A DNA stretch of 24,574 nucleotides from a virus. Under the pieces are notes generated by a model. The model saw only the letters and a list, made by a program, of their open reading frames with translations, was not told where the DNA came from and made no database searches. Made by a program: the position numbers and the translations under genes. This document shows positions 13,680-23,420 of this stretch, piece by piece. Position 1 is the stretch's first letter; each line of letters opens with the position of its first letter. The stretch lies in the IMG/VR virus record IMGVR_UViG_3300009008_000237, positions 1-24,574 of that record. One strand, 5' to 3'.

Positions 13680-16207
13680 TGCCACAAGCACAACAAAATA
13701 AAAATTATTTCACATTCGTTAAGGGGCTTATTACTGAAGCAAACCCATTAACATATCCAGAGGATACTTCTTTTGATGAAGATAATTTTATACTAAAACG
13801 TAACGGTAGCCGTGAACGTAGATTAGGTATAGATTGGGAAACTAATAATAAAACAGCCAATACTGTTGATGTTGTTACTACAATAGGTGGTTCTTCTTTT
13901 GATGATTCCGAAATAGAAAGTTATGCTTTTACTACTCATGAATGGAGGGGTGTAGCTGGTGATGGGAATAAGAATTATACTATTATTCAGATAGGGCCAT
14001 ATCTTTATGTACACGATATGGAAAGATATCCATCTGATAGTACGGATAATCATATTATATCTGAAAACAGAATAGATCTAAATATAAGCGGTAACGAATA
14101 CATAGATCTAACAAACTATGCGGCTCCTGGATTAGCTAGTTCAGTAGGCACAAATCCTGTTGATATTGCTTTTGGTAGGGGACGTGCATTTATTACCTGT
14201 GCTTGTGTAGAGCCTATTTATCTTGAATATACTACAGCCACAGATACGTGGTCTGTTGTTCAGTTTGAGTTACAGGTTAGAGATTTTGAGGGGGTAACAG
14301 ATAACCTAGATTTAGGTGAGCGTCCATCATACCTCTCAAAAGAACACCAATATAATCTACTTAATCAAGGCTGGAAAAACGAGGGTGAGGGTGGTATAGA
14401 TACACGTAAGATGTCACCACTAGAAGATATTGGAGCGGTTAGTGAAGTAACAGTAACCAACGGTGGTTCTGGTTATACCACTGAACCAACCATTGCTTTT
14501 ACTGGTGGTGCGGGTGCAGATGCAGCAGCTACAGCCACTATACTTAATGGAGAAGTTATCTCTATTACTGTAACAGAAGGTGGTACTGGTTATACTTCCG
14601 CACCTACCATGAGTTTTTCAGGGGGTGGTGGATCCGGTGCAACAGCGACTTGTGATTATGCTACTGCTGATGACACTCCATCTAAATATCCATCTAACTC
14701 TGACTTATGGCAATTAGGTAAATATACAGATCTTGATACAGCATCTAGCACCAACGGCCAAGATATCTGGAATACTACACAACTAGATAAATTCAATATA
14801 GGTAATGCAACTGCGGCTAAAGGTAGTTTTACTTATGATTTATTTAATATAAATAGATCTTCTAACGTAGCTGGACTTTCTGATATAACTGAAACATATA
14901 GAGCAAGCACAGTAGCTTTCTTTGCTGGACGTGTTTGGTATAGTGGTTTTAATTCTGAACGCATTGGTGGTAATGTAGTATTCTCTCAAATTATTCAAAA
15001 CATAGATCAGCAAGTTGGTTATTGTTTTCAAGCTAACGACCCTACTGCTGAAGACCTAAACGAAGTACTACCTTCTGATGGTGGTGTTATTGATATTCCA
15101 GAAGTAGGACATGTCAATAAGATTATTACTGCAGGTAACTCATTAATTATTTTAGCTAATAATGGTGTATGGCAAATATCTGGTGGTGATTCAGGCTTTA
15201 CTGCTGATACTTATGTAGTAAAGAAGGTAACTAATGTTGGTTGCGATTCACCAAATAGTGTTATCTTTGCTGAAGGGCTTGTTTTTTATTGGGCTGGTGG
15301 TGGTATTTATGTGCTGGAAGCAGATCAAATATCATTAAATCTGAAAGCTACAAACATAACACAGAATACTATTCAAACTAAATATAATAATATACCTAGA
15401 AATAAAAAGAATAAAGTCTTTAGTATTTATGATGAGAACGAAAAAGTACTTATTTGGGGATATAATGATGATGCTGGTGAGGATATAGATTATAAATATA
15501 CTAAATCAATTATGTATGATTTAAATCTAAAAGCTTTTCATTTACATTCACTAGGAACCCTAAACGGAGATAAACCTTTTATTGCTACGGGTCTTTTCTA
15601 TCATGATCTAACGGTTGGGGGGGTACAACAGAAAAGCACACCTAAGTTCTTATCTATAGTGCCTACAGTACCTACTCATGCAACGGATAAACAGTGGAAA
15701 TATTGTTTTAGTTATATGAAGGATGGAGATTATTTTACAGATTGGAGACAGTTTGAGATAGATATAAATAGTGCCACTGACGATGCTGTTGCTGGTCATA
15801 GTTATACCTCATATTTAGAAACCGCTTATGAGTTAGGCGGTGATGCTATGAGAAATAAACAAGTTAATTATTTATATATTTATATGACACGTACTGAATT
15901 AACAGCTACGGATGGCGTTCTTGATAATCAAAGTGCTGTAGATGTACAAGCTCGTTGGGAATGGGCTGATGATTCTATAAGTGGTAAATTTACAGATACA
16001 TTTGACGGTTATAAATATGTACGTCCTTATGTATTATCTTCCACAACAGGAACAGTAAACGTGGATTATGGTTATAAGGTTATGGTAACAAAAAATAAAA
16101 TACGTGGTCAAGGTAAAGCAGTACAATTTAGATTCGCTTCACAAGATAATAAAGACTGTAAGCTTTTAGGTTGGGCGATACACGCAACAGGAGTAACTAT
16201 AGTGTAA
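13679..16207 (+). CDS. Tail nozzle / tail tubular protein B (T7 gp12-like)
   Basis: This 842-residue protein is the expected nozzle of the short tail. The start (FTFVKGLITEANPLTYPEDTSFDEDNFILKRNGSRERRLGIDWE) has the family pattern of a short strand, a proline segment, then an Asn- and Arg-rich turn. The middle is a large beta-rich body (about residues 400-600, with KIITAGNSLIILANNGVWQI). The C-terminus has KNKIRGQGKAVQFRFASQDNKDCKLLGWAIHATG, a motif common at the end of podovirus nozzle-like proteins. Residues 253-328 carry a glycine-rich two-repeat insertion. The start is coupled to the previous stop, and the stop overlaps the next ATG. T7 gp12 is about 794 residues, so the length fits. Confidence 0.72.
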   Translation: MPQAQQNKNYFTFVKGLITEANPLTYPEDTSFDEDNFILKRNGSRERRLGIDWETNNKTANTVDVVTTIGGSSFDDSEIESYAFTTHEWRGVAGDGNKNYTIIQIGPYLYVHDMERYPSDSTDNHIISENRIDLNISGNEYIDLTNYAAPGLASSVGTNPVDIAFGRGRAFITCACVEPIYLEYTTATDTWSVVQFELQVRDFEGVTDNLDLGERPSYLSKEHQYNLLNQGWKNEGEGGIDTRKMSPLEDIGAVSEVTVTNGGSGYTTEPTIAFTGGAGADAAATATILNGEVISITVTEGGTGYTSAPTMSFSGGGGSGATATCDYATADDTPSKYPSNSDLWQLGKYTDLDTASSTNGQDIWNTTQLDKFNIGNATAAKGSFTYDLFNINRSSNVAGLSDITETYRASTVAFFAGRVWYSGFNSERIGGNVVFSQIIQNIDQQVGYCFQANDPTAEDLNEVLPSDGGVIDIPEVGHVNKIITAGNSLIILANNGVWQISGGDSGFTADTYVVKKVTNVGCDSPNSVIFAEGLVFYWAGGGIYVLEADQISLNLKATNITQNTIQTKYNNIPRNKKNKVFSIYDENEKVLIWGYNDDAGEDIDYKYTKSIMYDLNLKAFHLHSLGTLNGDKPFIATGLFYHDLTVGGVQQKSTPKFLSIVPTVPTHATDKQWKYCFSYMKDGDYFTDWRQFEIDINSATDDAVAGHSYTSYLETAYELGGDAMRNKQVNYLYIYMTRTELTATDGVLDNQSAVDVQARWEWADDSISGKFTDTFDGYKYVRPYVLSSTTGTVNVDYGYKVMVTKNKIRGQGKAVQFRFASQDNKDCKLLGWAIHATGVTIV
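14435..14662 (+). repeat. Glycine-rich two-repeat insertion in the nozzle protein
   Basis: Residues 253-328 hold two repeats of about 38 residues: VSEVTVTNGGSGYTTEPTIA followed by a glycine-rich loop, then VISITVTEGGTGYTSAPTMS followed by a glycine-rich loop. Such GGSGYT-P repeats occur in many phage surface and tail proteins and form small beta modules. The repeat is at the protein level only; the DNA copies differ. Confidence 0.75.
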
Positions 16208-16668
16208 TGATTATATATCGAGAAGAGAGAGCAGAGGACTTGGTAGATGAGATTAAATTACACATACATAATCATTGGGAAGAAGTAGAACAATATAAAG
16301 ATAAGATAAAACTTAATCCTGATTTTAATAAATATATTGAATTAGATAATCTAGGTATGTTACATGTTGTAACCGCTAGAAGAGAACAGGATTTAAAACT
16401 GATAGGTTATTTTATATCAGTAATAATGCCACCATTACATCATAAAGATCATTTATTTGCTGTTAGTGATATTATTTATATTGCACCAGAATATCGTGGT
16501 AAACTTTTAGGTTTAAAATTAATTAAATATACTGAAAAGAAATTAAAAGAGAAAGGTGTTTCAGTTCTAAACATAACCATGAAGACACACGCATCATTTG
16601 AAAAAATATTAGAACGTATTGATTTTAATAAACAAGAAATTACATATACGAAATACATAGGAGTATAG
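16207..16668 (+). CDS. GNAT-fold acetyltransferase-like protein in the gp13 position
   Basis: This is a 153-residue protein. ATG 16207 overlaps the nozzle's TAA (TAATG) and is preferred to the longer frame from 16171, which would run inside the nozzle gene. The order of elements fits the GNAT fold: an N-terminal helix, strands with LGMLHVVTARREQDLKLIGYFIS, a central strand DIIYIAPEYRGKLLGLKLIKY with the acetyl-CoA phosphate loop RGKLLG at residues 97-102, then LNITMKTHASFEKILERIDF, in which the usual GNAT helix and Asn/Phe pattern is recognisable. T7 gene 13 has the same place between nozzle and gp14 and is needed for internal core assembly. Whether this protein has acetyltransferase activity or only the fold is unknown. 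Confidence 0.7.
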   Translation: MIIYREERAEDLVDEIKLHIHNHWEEVEQYKDKIKLNPDFNKYIELDNLGMLHVVTARREQDLKLIGYFISVIMPPLHHKDHLFAVSDIIYIAPEYRGKLLGLKLIKYTEKKLKEKGVSVLNITMKTHASFEKILERIDFNKQEITYTKYIGV

Positions 16669-16670
16669 AA

Positions 16671-17111
16671 ATGCAAGCTTTAATGATAGCATCAACAGTA
16701 ATTGGAGCTTATTCAGCTTACCAACAAGGTAAAGCATCTAAAAAGGCAGCGGCGGAGACACGTAAAGCTAGGAAAGCTGAGGCTAAAGTGCAAGCTGCTA
16801 AAATGGTACGTGAGAAGAAAGATGTTGTTGAGCGAGGTCAGAGAGCTAAGGCAGTTGCTCTAGCACAAGCAGAAGCAGCAGGTGGTGAAACTGCAATTAG
16901 CACACAAACATCTTTACTTCCAGGGGTACAAGGATCTATTACTTCTCAACAGGGAGAGCAACTATCTTTCCTTGAGGGACAGGATGTTGGTATGGGTCAA
17001 CGTAATGTAGCTGCAGGTAGAGCTGCCGGTCATCAATCAAGAGCCAACCAGTGGGGAGCTTATGGTTCTATGGCTGGTACTATTTTCTCGGGCGCACAAG
17101 CTCTAGCATAA
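16671..17111 (+). CDS. Internal virion protein B (T7 gp14-like)
   Basis: This 146-residue protein has the typical gp14 layout: a short hydrophobic N-terminus (MQALMIASTVIGAYSAYQQG), a basic and Ala-rich helix (KKAAAETRKARKAEAKVQAAKM), an acidic stretch, and a Gly-rich C-terminus (RAAGHQSRANQWGAYGSMAG). In T7, gp14 is ejected into the outer membrane as part of the DNA channel. GGAG in the preceding gene's last codons supports ATG 16671. The stop overlaps the next start as TAATG. The length is somewhat shorter than T7 gp14 (196 residues). Confidence 0.75.
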   Translation: MQALMIASTVIGAYSAYQQGKASKKAAAETRKARKAEAKVQAAKMVREKKDVVERGQRAKAVALAQAEAAGGETAISTQTSLLPGVQGSITSQQGEQLSFLEGQDVGMGQRNVAAGRAAGHQSRANQWGAYGSMAGTIFSGAQALA

Positions 17112-20100
17112 TGACAACTCAAGCACTCTTTGCTGATCAAGAGATAGATCTATTTGCTGATCTTGAACAACCAGAGGAACAACAGCCTCTAGGTGAAACA
17201 CTACGTAAACTTATTGCTGGTGAAGCTACGTACGTATCTGCTCAGGAGAATAGATATGAACCTATAGTACGTCAACAGCAGTACATTGGTGCATATAATC
17301 AGCTTAAGACTGAAGATAATATTGATGGTGTACTACATAATTCAGCTTCAGCATATAGTAATAGTATGCGTGAAGTACTGAATACATACATGCAGAAGTA
17401 TATAGATTCTAATCCTAACGATGTAGATGGTTTTCAGGAAGAAGTAATGACTGTGAGTGAAGCTCACGGTACTCTTGATGAGGATATGACAGTTGAGAAT
17501 GCTTTTGATGTAGCATTCGTTGAGTCAGCTGCTAGTACCAATATGGATACAGCAGTGCAGAAAGAACAAATGTTTAGGTTCTATGCTCAGAGACAATTAG
17601 CAGAACTTTTAGATAAGCAGGATGTGTTTGATAAGGTTGTTAATTATACTGCATTATTATGGCCAGATATTACTTATGATATATCTCAGTTCTTAGAAGG
17701 AAGCTGGTTTAATAATTACGATGATTTCTATTCATTCCAACAGAATTTCTTTTCGTTGTCACCCAAAGATAAAGTTATTGCTTGGAAAGAAATTCAAGAA
17801 CAAGCATACGAAACCTTCGATAGCAACGAAGTAAAGACAGCTATCTTCTTGGCAACACTCATTGATCCAGTAGGTGCTGATGAGGTTAAGACACAAGGAT
17901 ACTTCGATGCATTCGACATAGGTACTGCTGGAGTTACTGCTGGTATAGCACTAACCAGACCTTTGTTTACCGCTCTCCGATCAATGAGACTTAATAAGAA
18001 ACTCATGGAGCTTGAGAATGTAGATGAAGCAGGAATGGTTACAGCCATGGAAGGATTGGACGAGGCAGGGGCTGATGCGCTCTCTGCGAGCCGTTTCGAT
18101 ACAGCCTCTACCATTAACCCATTTAATACAGAAGAGTTCATAGGGGGCATTGACGGTCTCTCAGAGGCTACTGTACGTAACCTAGAGGGACATATAGGAC
18201 AAGGTACTAAACTAGATACCATTCTTAATAATATACATAGATTCACATCTCCAGAAGCTGATAGCTTATTCCTAAAGGAAGGCTTCATACCACCAGATAC
18301 GAGAGAACGTCTAATAGCTGAAGCACTTAATAAACAACAGCAGTTATCACATGATTATCGTGTGAAGCTCGGTGTCGATATGAGGGATGTTCGTGTCATT
18401 AAGAGTGATGAGGATGGTTTCACTATTGGTTATAAGCTGGAGGGTTTAGACTTAGAACATAAAGTAGCCTTTACTATTGATGATGAAACAGGCTCATTTA
18501 TGACTACTGAATTAGGTAAAGTACCTGCTACTGTACTCTCACCTTCTCGTTTATTTCAGGATGATCCATACTTAGTATCTGGCTTTACCAGAACCGGTGA
18601 TCAAGGTGCTCGTTTATCTGCTGGTTTTAAACAAGCATATAAAGAAGCACTTAAGCCTATAGAAAAAGGTTTGATTAAGGACGGTATACTAGATAAAATT
18701 AAATACCGTAAGCGGTATAGACAATTAGATGAGATACTTGTTCTAGCTGATAACCACAGATTGAAACAAACACTCACACCCATACAATTAAAGCAAGGTT
18801 TCTTTACTAATAATGAAGGTAAGGTAATTCATTTTGAAGCTCTCAGTGATGATGGCGTTAAGGCTTATTATGGTGTACGTAGAGTACTAGATCAGTTGTG
18901 GGAACTAACTAATTATCGTATACGTAGGGAATATCAGGCTAAAGGTTATAAAGATATTGACATATACCAAACAGTAGATGGTGCGGTCGCTAAACAACAA
19001 CATATCGGTAAGCCTCATGATACTATAGAAGCTGCACATACATCTATTAGGCATTATGGTGATTCACTTAGTCAGGGCAAGGGTAAGAGATCACGATCTA
19101 ACTGGATATATATCTATAAAGCACCAACTGAGGAGGGTGCTAGTGGTTCGTTTAATAAATACCCTAGCCACCAACTACCCTCTAAAACAGGTATACTTCA
19201 ACAGTGGTATGATGAGGGATATAAACTTTATAGATTAGATACACCTGTTTTAATGAAGAATGCTGGTGATACTAAAGGTTCTTATATTGATTATGCTCTT
19301 ATTAAGGAAGAGTGTTGTGTACATGAACTGCCTTATACTATGTTGAATAAGGAACCTAATTATATACCACGTATTTATAATAAAGGAACTTACTTCGTTA
19401 AGGAAATAGAGAAGGAAGGACTGACACATACTAGACGTATAATGTACAGCAAAAAAGATGCTGAGGATTTTGTCAACACACAGAATAAATATCTAGGTGA
19501 GGAAGTTACAGGCTCTAAATGGATTTATAAATTCGATAGAGAATTAACACCTTATGAACTTGAGGAAGAAACTATCAATATGTTTGGTGGTTTATATTCA
19601 GGTAAACGTGCTAAGGATAGAATCATTGAGGGTACTGGTGTTCCTAATGAAGCGGAGTTCCCTGATCGTGTTAACTCACTAGGTGCTATTCAGAGATACA
19701 TGAACCACGTAGCTTCTGTTATTCCTATGAATGAATATCGTATGGCTATGCAGAAGCGTTGGTTGAATACAGCAGAGAAGATTAGAGTACAGAAAGGATA
19801 CGCAGCTGTACTTGAGAAACCTTGGGACTTTCATTCTGATATTTTGTTAGATAAGTTTTCTTCTGAAGCTGTTGCTTTGGAGAGTTTACGTTCATATATA
19901 AACGATGTTATGCGTTTACCTACATTCACTGATAAACTGTGGACATCAGGAATGCGTAGGTTAGCTGAGACTACAGAGAAAACCACTATAGGTTCTATTG
20001 ATTGGAGCGGTGGTCTTTATAAGAAGAAGTTTGGTAAGCCTTACGATGCTACTATATATAGAGGATTACAATGGGCTTCATCAAAAGATCCTTATGCTCT

Positions 20101-21670
20101 TATGCGTACAATGGCTTTCCATCCCTTACTAGGTTTCTGGAACTTCTCTCAACTGGTAGTACAATCAGCAGGAGCAACGCTAGCGGTTTCTCTTGATCCT
20201 GTTAATGCTACTAAATATATGAGACAGTACTCAGCATTAAGGATGTTGAGTTTAGCTAAACATTTTCCAAAGATACAGAACAACCCAGAGAAAATGTCTC
20301 TTATTTATAATAAAATAGCTAAGGCATCTGATCTAAAAGTAGATGATCTAAAAGAACTACACCTTCAATGGGAACGTACTGGTCTTGAAGAATCAATTAT
20401 GCTTAATGCTGATTTCAACGCTGCTAAACAGGGGTTTGGTATAGGTATTGAAGGATTAAAAAAGATAACCGATAGTGGACTGCTGTTCTATCGTGAAGGC
20501 GAGCTAGTTAACCGAGGATATACTTGGTTAATGGCTAGAAATAAATGGATGACTAGGGAAGGACGTGGTGTTCTAAATACTGCTGATGAGAAAGCTGTTA
20601 TTGATGAGGCTTATAAAGTGGGTCTTAACTTCTCACGTATGAATCGTGCTCAGTGGCAGAAGGGAGCATTATCTGTGCCTACACAGTTCCAACAGGTAAT
20701 GGCTAAGTTCATGGAACAGTTTATTCCTGGATCTAAGAACTGGACTAAAGGTGAGAAAGCCAAAGTACTGACAGGACAGTTGATATTATTTGGAGCGGCT
20801 GGAGTACCAACTGCTGAATACATAATTAATAATGCATTACGTATGGCTGGTTATGAAGCTGGTGATCTATCGGAAACAGAACGTAGAACTATTCAAGAAG
20901 GAATAACAGGTTTGTTCCTAGAGCTGATGGATGCTGATGTTACTGTAGTTAATCGTATGGCATTCTCTGCTGATCCCGAACATAGTGTTATTGGTAAACT
21001 TTTTGATGGTGGTCCTAGTACTGCATCTGCTTACTTTGGTGCGTTTGGTACAGTGATGGGACGTGCGGAGAATAGTATTAGTTTACTTAAACCAATATTT
21101 GGTTCAGCAGATACAATACATGACTTAACAGCTAATGATCTTTTGGCTGGAGCTAGTCAGCTTGGGCGTATCTCTTCTTCTTGGAGAAACATACACAAGT
21201 CTATGTATCACCATAACTTAGGTATCATGTTTGATAACCATGGTAATAAAATTAAGGAAACAAGACCTAACCTAGTTTCAGAAATTGGTCAAGCACTTGG
21301 TTTTAAATCAAAAGATGTTGAGATTACCTATGACATGCTTGAGTACAACAAGGATAAATCTACATTCTATAAAGAGATACTGGATGACATGGTTCAATTA
21401 CGTGTTATGTATCTACATACGGTAACTGGTGAGGTATCAGATCCACAGGCAGCTCGAAGACTACTAGCAGCTGAGAAGATTCTGTTTGCTGGTGCTGGTT
21501 TATCACCTGACGAAGAGCAGAAGATGTATACTATGTTGGGTCAGAGACTTTCTCAGAATGAAGGTAAGTACGTAATGGAACATAATAAACTATTCAACAA
21601 TATATGGTTGGAACAAGGTGCTCCTAGAGTTGAACAGACAGTACCACCGCTAATGAATATAGGACAATAA
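17111..21670 (+). CDS. Giant internal virion protein (T7 gp16-like position)
   Basis: This is a 1519-residue protein. The TAATG overlap at 17111 marks the start; the longer frame from 17051 would lie inside the gp14-like gene and is not used. An acidic N-terminus is followed by long helical stretches. Hydrophobic segments lie near residue 270 (GTAGVTAGIALTRPLFTAL), near 1000 (AFHPLLGFWNFSQLVVQSAG) and near 1220 (GQLILFGAAGVPTAEYII), consistent with refolding into a trans-envelope channel during ejection. No N-terminal lytic transglycosylase motif of the T7 gp16 kind is visible. Size and place suggest the ejected core protein, and the C-terminal half resembles the large associated domains of polyvalent phage proteins. 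The function is inferred from context. Confidence 0.65.
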   Translation: MTTQALFADQEIDLFADLEQPEEQQPLGETLRKLIAGEATYVSAQENRYEPIVRQQQYIGAYNQLKTEDNIDGVLHNSASAYSNSMREVLNTYMQKYIDSNPNDVDGFQEEVMTVSEAHGTLDEDMTVENAFDVAFVESAASTNMDTAVQKEQMFRFYAQRQLAELLDKQDVFDKVVNYTALLWPDITYDISQFLEGSWFNNYDDFYSFQQNFFSLSPKDKVIAWKEIQEQAYETFDSNEVKTAIFLATLIDPVGADEVKTQGYFDAFDIGTAGVTAGIALTRPLFTALRSMRLNKKLMELENVDEAGMVTAMEGLDEAGADALSASRFDTASTINPFNTEEFIGGIDGLSEATVRNLEGHIGQGTKLDTILNNIHRFTSPEADSLFLKEGFIPPDTRERLIAEALNKQQQLSHDYRVKLGVDMRDVRVIKSDEDGFTIGYKLEGLDLEHKVAFTIDDETGSFMTTELGKVPATVLSPSRLFQDDPYLVSGFTRTGDQGARLSAGFKQAYKEALKPIEKGLIKDGILDKIKYRKRYRQLDEILVLADNHRLKQTLTPIQLKQGFFTNNEGKVIHFEALSDDGVKAYYGVRRVLDQLWELTNYRIRREYQAKGYKDIDIYQTVDGAVAKQQHIGKPHDTIEAAHTSIRHYGDSLSQGKGKRSRSNWIYIYKAPTEEGASGSFNKYPSHQLPSKTGILQQWYDEGYKLYRLDTPVLMKNAGDTKGSYIDYALIKEECCVHELPYTMLNKEPNYIPRIYNKGTYFVKEIEKEGLTHTRRIMYSKKDAEDFVNTQNKYLGEEVTGSKWIYKFDRELTPYELEEETINMFGGLYSGKRAKDRIIEGTGVPNEAEFPDRVNSLGAIQRYMNHVASVIPMNEYRMAMQKRWLNTAEKIRVQKGYAAVLEKPWDFHSDILLDKFSSEAVALESLRSYINDVMRLPTFTDKLWTSGMRRLAETTEKTTIGSIDWSGGLYKKKFGKPYDATIYRGLQWASSKDPYALMRTMAFHPLLGFWNFSQLVVQSAGATLAVSLDPVNATKYMRQYSALRMLSLAKHFPKIQNNPEKMSLIYNKIAKASDLKVDDLKELHLQWERTGLEESIMLNADFNAAKQGFGIGIEGLKKITDSGLLFYREGELVNRGYTWLMARNKWMTREGRGVLNTADEKAVIDEAYKVGLNFSRMNRAQWQKGALSVPTQFQQVMAKFMEQFIPGSKNWTKGEKAKVLTGQLILFGAAGVPTAEYIINNALRMAGYEAGDLSETERRTIQEGITGLFLELMDADVTVVNRMAFSADPEHSVIGKLFDGGPSTASAYFGAFGTVMGRAENSISLLKPIFGSADTIHDLTANDLLAGASQLGRISSSWRNIHKSMYHHNLGIMFDNHGNKIKETRPNLVSEIGQALGFKSKDVEITYDMLEYNKDKSTFYKEILDDMVQLRVMYLHTVTGEVSDPQAARRLLAAEKILFAGAGLSPDEEQKMYTMLGQRLSQNEGKYVMEHNKLFNNIWLEQGAPRVEQTVPPLMNIGQ

Positions 21671-21671
21671 G

Positions 21672-23420
21672 ATGGGACTACAAACACAACTACAAGATCC
21701 TACTGTATATGATATACCAGATACAGCAGTGGTGGATGATCATTATAGACACTATGCTAAGGCATTTGATACTGCTGTTACTGGTGGTATTGAGACATAC
21801 AAAGAATATCAGAAAGGAGTTGCTAGGGAAGAGCAAGCAGGGGAAGTTGAGGGTTATCAGAGTGAGGTTGAGGCATATCAAAAAGCTAAACCCACACCAC
21901 TGCCTTCTAATGCTACACCTGAACAGGTACAGTTAGCTAAAGAACAGTCTCAGGTATTTCAAATGCATAAGCAGGGGCTATTATCTGGTCCTAGTTTAAA
22001 AGCACGTATACAAAAAGTAGCTCGTCAACAGATGGTTGATCATCCTTGGATGGCTGCGGAGATTAAAGCTTACTCTGCTTTCTATACTAAAAGCTCAGCT
22101 GGTGCTATTGAGTTACCGCCTGAGTTACAGGGTATTAAGGATGCACAGAAACAGATAGCTAAGAACATGGCTCTTGAGGGCATGAACGCTACTGATCCTA
22201 ATCAATATAATGCTTACGTCACACGTATGCATAAGGTAGCTGTGTTTGATGCTAGACAGAAAGAATTAACATATAATGCATCACAAGGTGATTTCAATGT
22301 TCCTGATGTTATAGATCTTATTGATAACATGGCATTAATATTACCTGCTAGTGAAGGTCAAGGTATGGGTATGTTACCTTTAATGAAACAGTTTAATAAA
22401 GAACTAGCTAACGCAGGTGGAGATCCCTCTCAAGTTAATGTGGGTTTCTATAAGTCACAAGTATCTTTGCTTAAGTTTCAGCTTAAAGCTGGGCTATCTG
22501 CTGCTATTGAACAGGCTGGTGCTAATCTTGATTTTAATGATCGCAAGGAAGTAGAGGAACATATAAATAATATAGGTAGTGATTGGATTACTGCTATTGA
22601 GGAAGGTAATAAAGCTAAGCTTGGCTTCCTTACGAGTCAGAATGAGTTGGTAGAACAAGGTGTTATACGAGATCTGGGTCCTATAGCACCATTAGCTAAA
22701 GCTCTTGGTGACTCAGGAGCACAGGAACTATTGGGGTCATGGAGAAGGCTATCTGGGTTATCTGAGAATGCTTTTAAGCTCGACCCCTTCTATATTAAAC
22801 ATCCTATCTACTCTGATATGTTACGTAGGAACAAACCTGAATTTTATATAGGTGCAGTAATTAAGGGTTTCTCAACAGGCAATCCACTTGAACGTACACC
22901 ATTAACTAATAATATTGCAGTTGATGTAATTAGTAGTATGTCAAGTGCTAATGTACAAACTAATCAACCATTCACTAAAGAACAACAGATAACATATAGT
23001 ACTGCTGTCAATAACTTATTGAATCAAGAGAGTACTGAGCATCGTGTGGGTGCTATGGAGAGATTACTTACTGATCGTATTAATGCTAGTGTGATATTTA
23101 GTAATCCAGAAACTACACAGGAAGTACGTAATGCATTCACATCTATCTATACCGGACTGATAGAGAAACGTGAGACTATGGAATCACAGGCTATCTTCTA
23201 TATTGGTGATGATAGTAATGTTCACTCATATCTTCCGGGTCGAGCTAAGGAAATTGATTTACTTTTTGGTGAAGGTACACAGGCTGTTGAACCAGCATTC
23301 GTAGAGATGACTAATAAAATGTTATCGTTATATGACATCATAGGTTTTAATTCTAACATGGGATTAACTAGGGATGAGTTCATTCGTAAAGTTCTTGGTG
23401 AACGTAGAGAAAATAAATGA
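21672..23420 (+). CDS. Internal virion protein, helical (T7 gp15-like position)
   Basis: This 582-residue, almost wholly helical protein has no membrane segment and no catalytic motif visible. The N-terminus (MGLQTQLQDPTVYDIPDTAV) leads into a charged coil (YKEYQKGVAREEQAGEVEGY). Repeated helical blocks follow, with a Gly/Met stretch SEGQGMGMLPLMKQF. In T7, gp15 and gp16 form the internal core and are ejected together. Here the larger protein is encoded first, so the order is reversed relative to T7. The start is one base after the previous stop, with AGGA upstream, and the stop overlaps the next start as ATGA, so all internal proteins look co-translated. Confidence 0.6.
   Translation: MGLQTQLQDPTVYDIPDTAVVDDHYRHYAKAFDTAVTGGIETYKEYQKGVAREEQAGEVEGYQSEVEAYQKAKPTPLPSNATPEQVQLAKEQSQVFQMHKQGLLSGPSLKARIQKVARQQMVDHPWMAAEIKAYSAFYTKSSAGAIELPPELQGIKDAQKQIAKNMALEGMNATDPNQYNAYVTRMHKVAVFDARQKELTYNASQGDFNVPDVIDLIDNMALILPASEGQGMGMLPLMKQFNKELANAGGDPSQVNVGFYKSQVSLLKFQLKAGLSAAIEQAGANLDFNDRKEVEEHINNIGSDWITAIEEGNKAKLGFLTSQNELVEQGVIRDLGPIAPLAKALGDSGAQELLGSWRRLSGLSENAFKLDPFYIKHPIYSDMLRRNKPEFYIGAVIKGFSTGNPLERTPLTNNIAVDVISSMSSANVQTNQPFTKEQQITYSTAVNNLLNQESTEHRVGAMERLLTDRINASVIFSNPETTQEVRNAFTSIYTGLIEKRETMESQAIFYIGDDSNVHSYLPGRAKEIDLLFGEGTQAVEPAFVEMTNKMLSLYDIIGFNSNMGLTRDEFIRKVLGERRENK

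Noticed and set aside
17051-17110. Upstream ATG for the giant internal protein
   Set aside because: It would overlap the gp14-like gene by 61 bases. The TAATG junction at 17111 matches the coupling used by the neighbouring genes.
17794-18288. Antisense frame of 164 codons in the giant internal protein gene
   Set aside because: It is Ser/Pro/Val-rich shadow coding with no ribosome-binding site, opposite a clearly coding frame.
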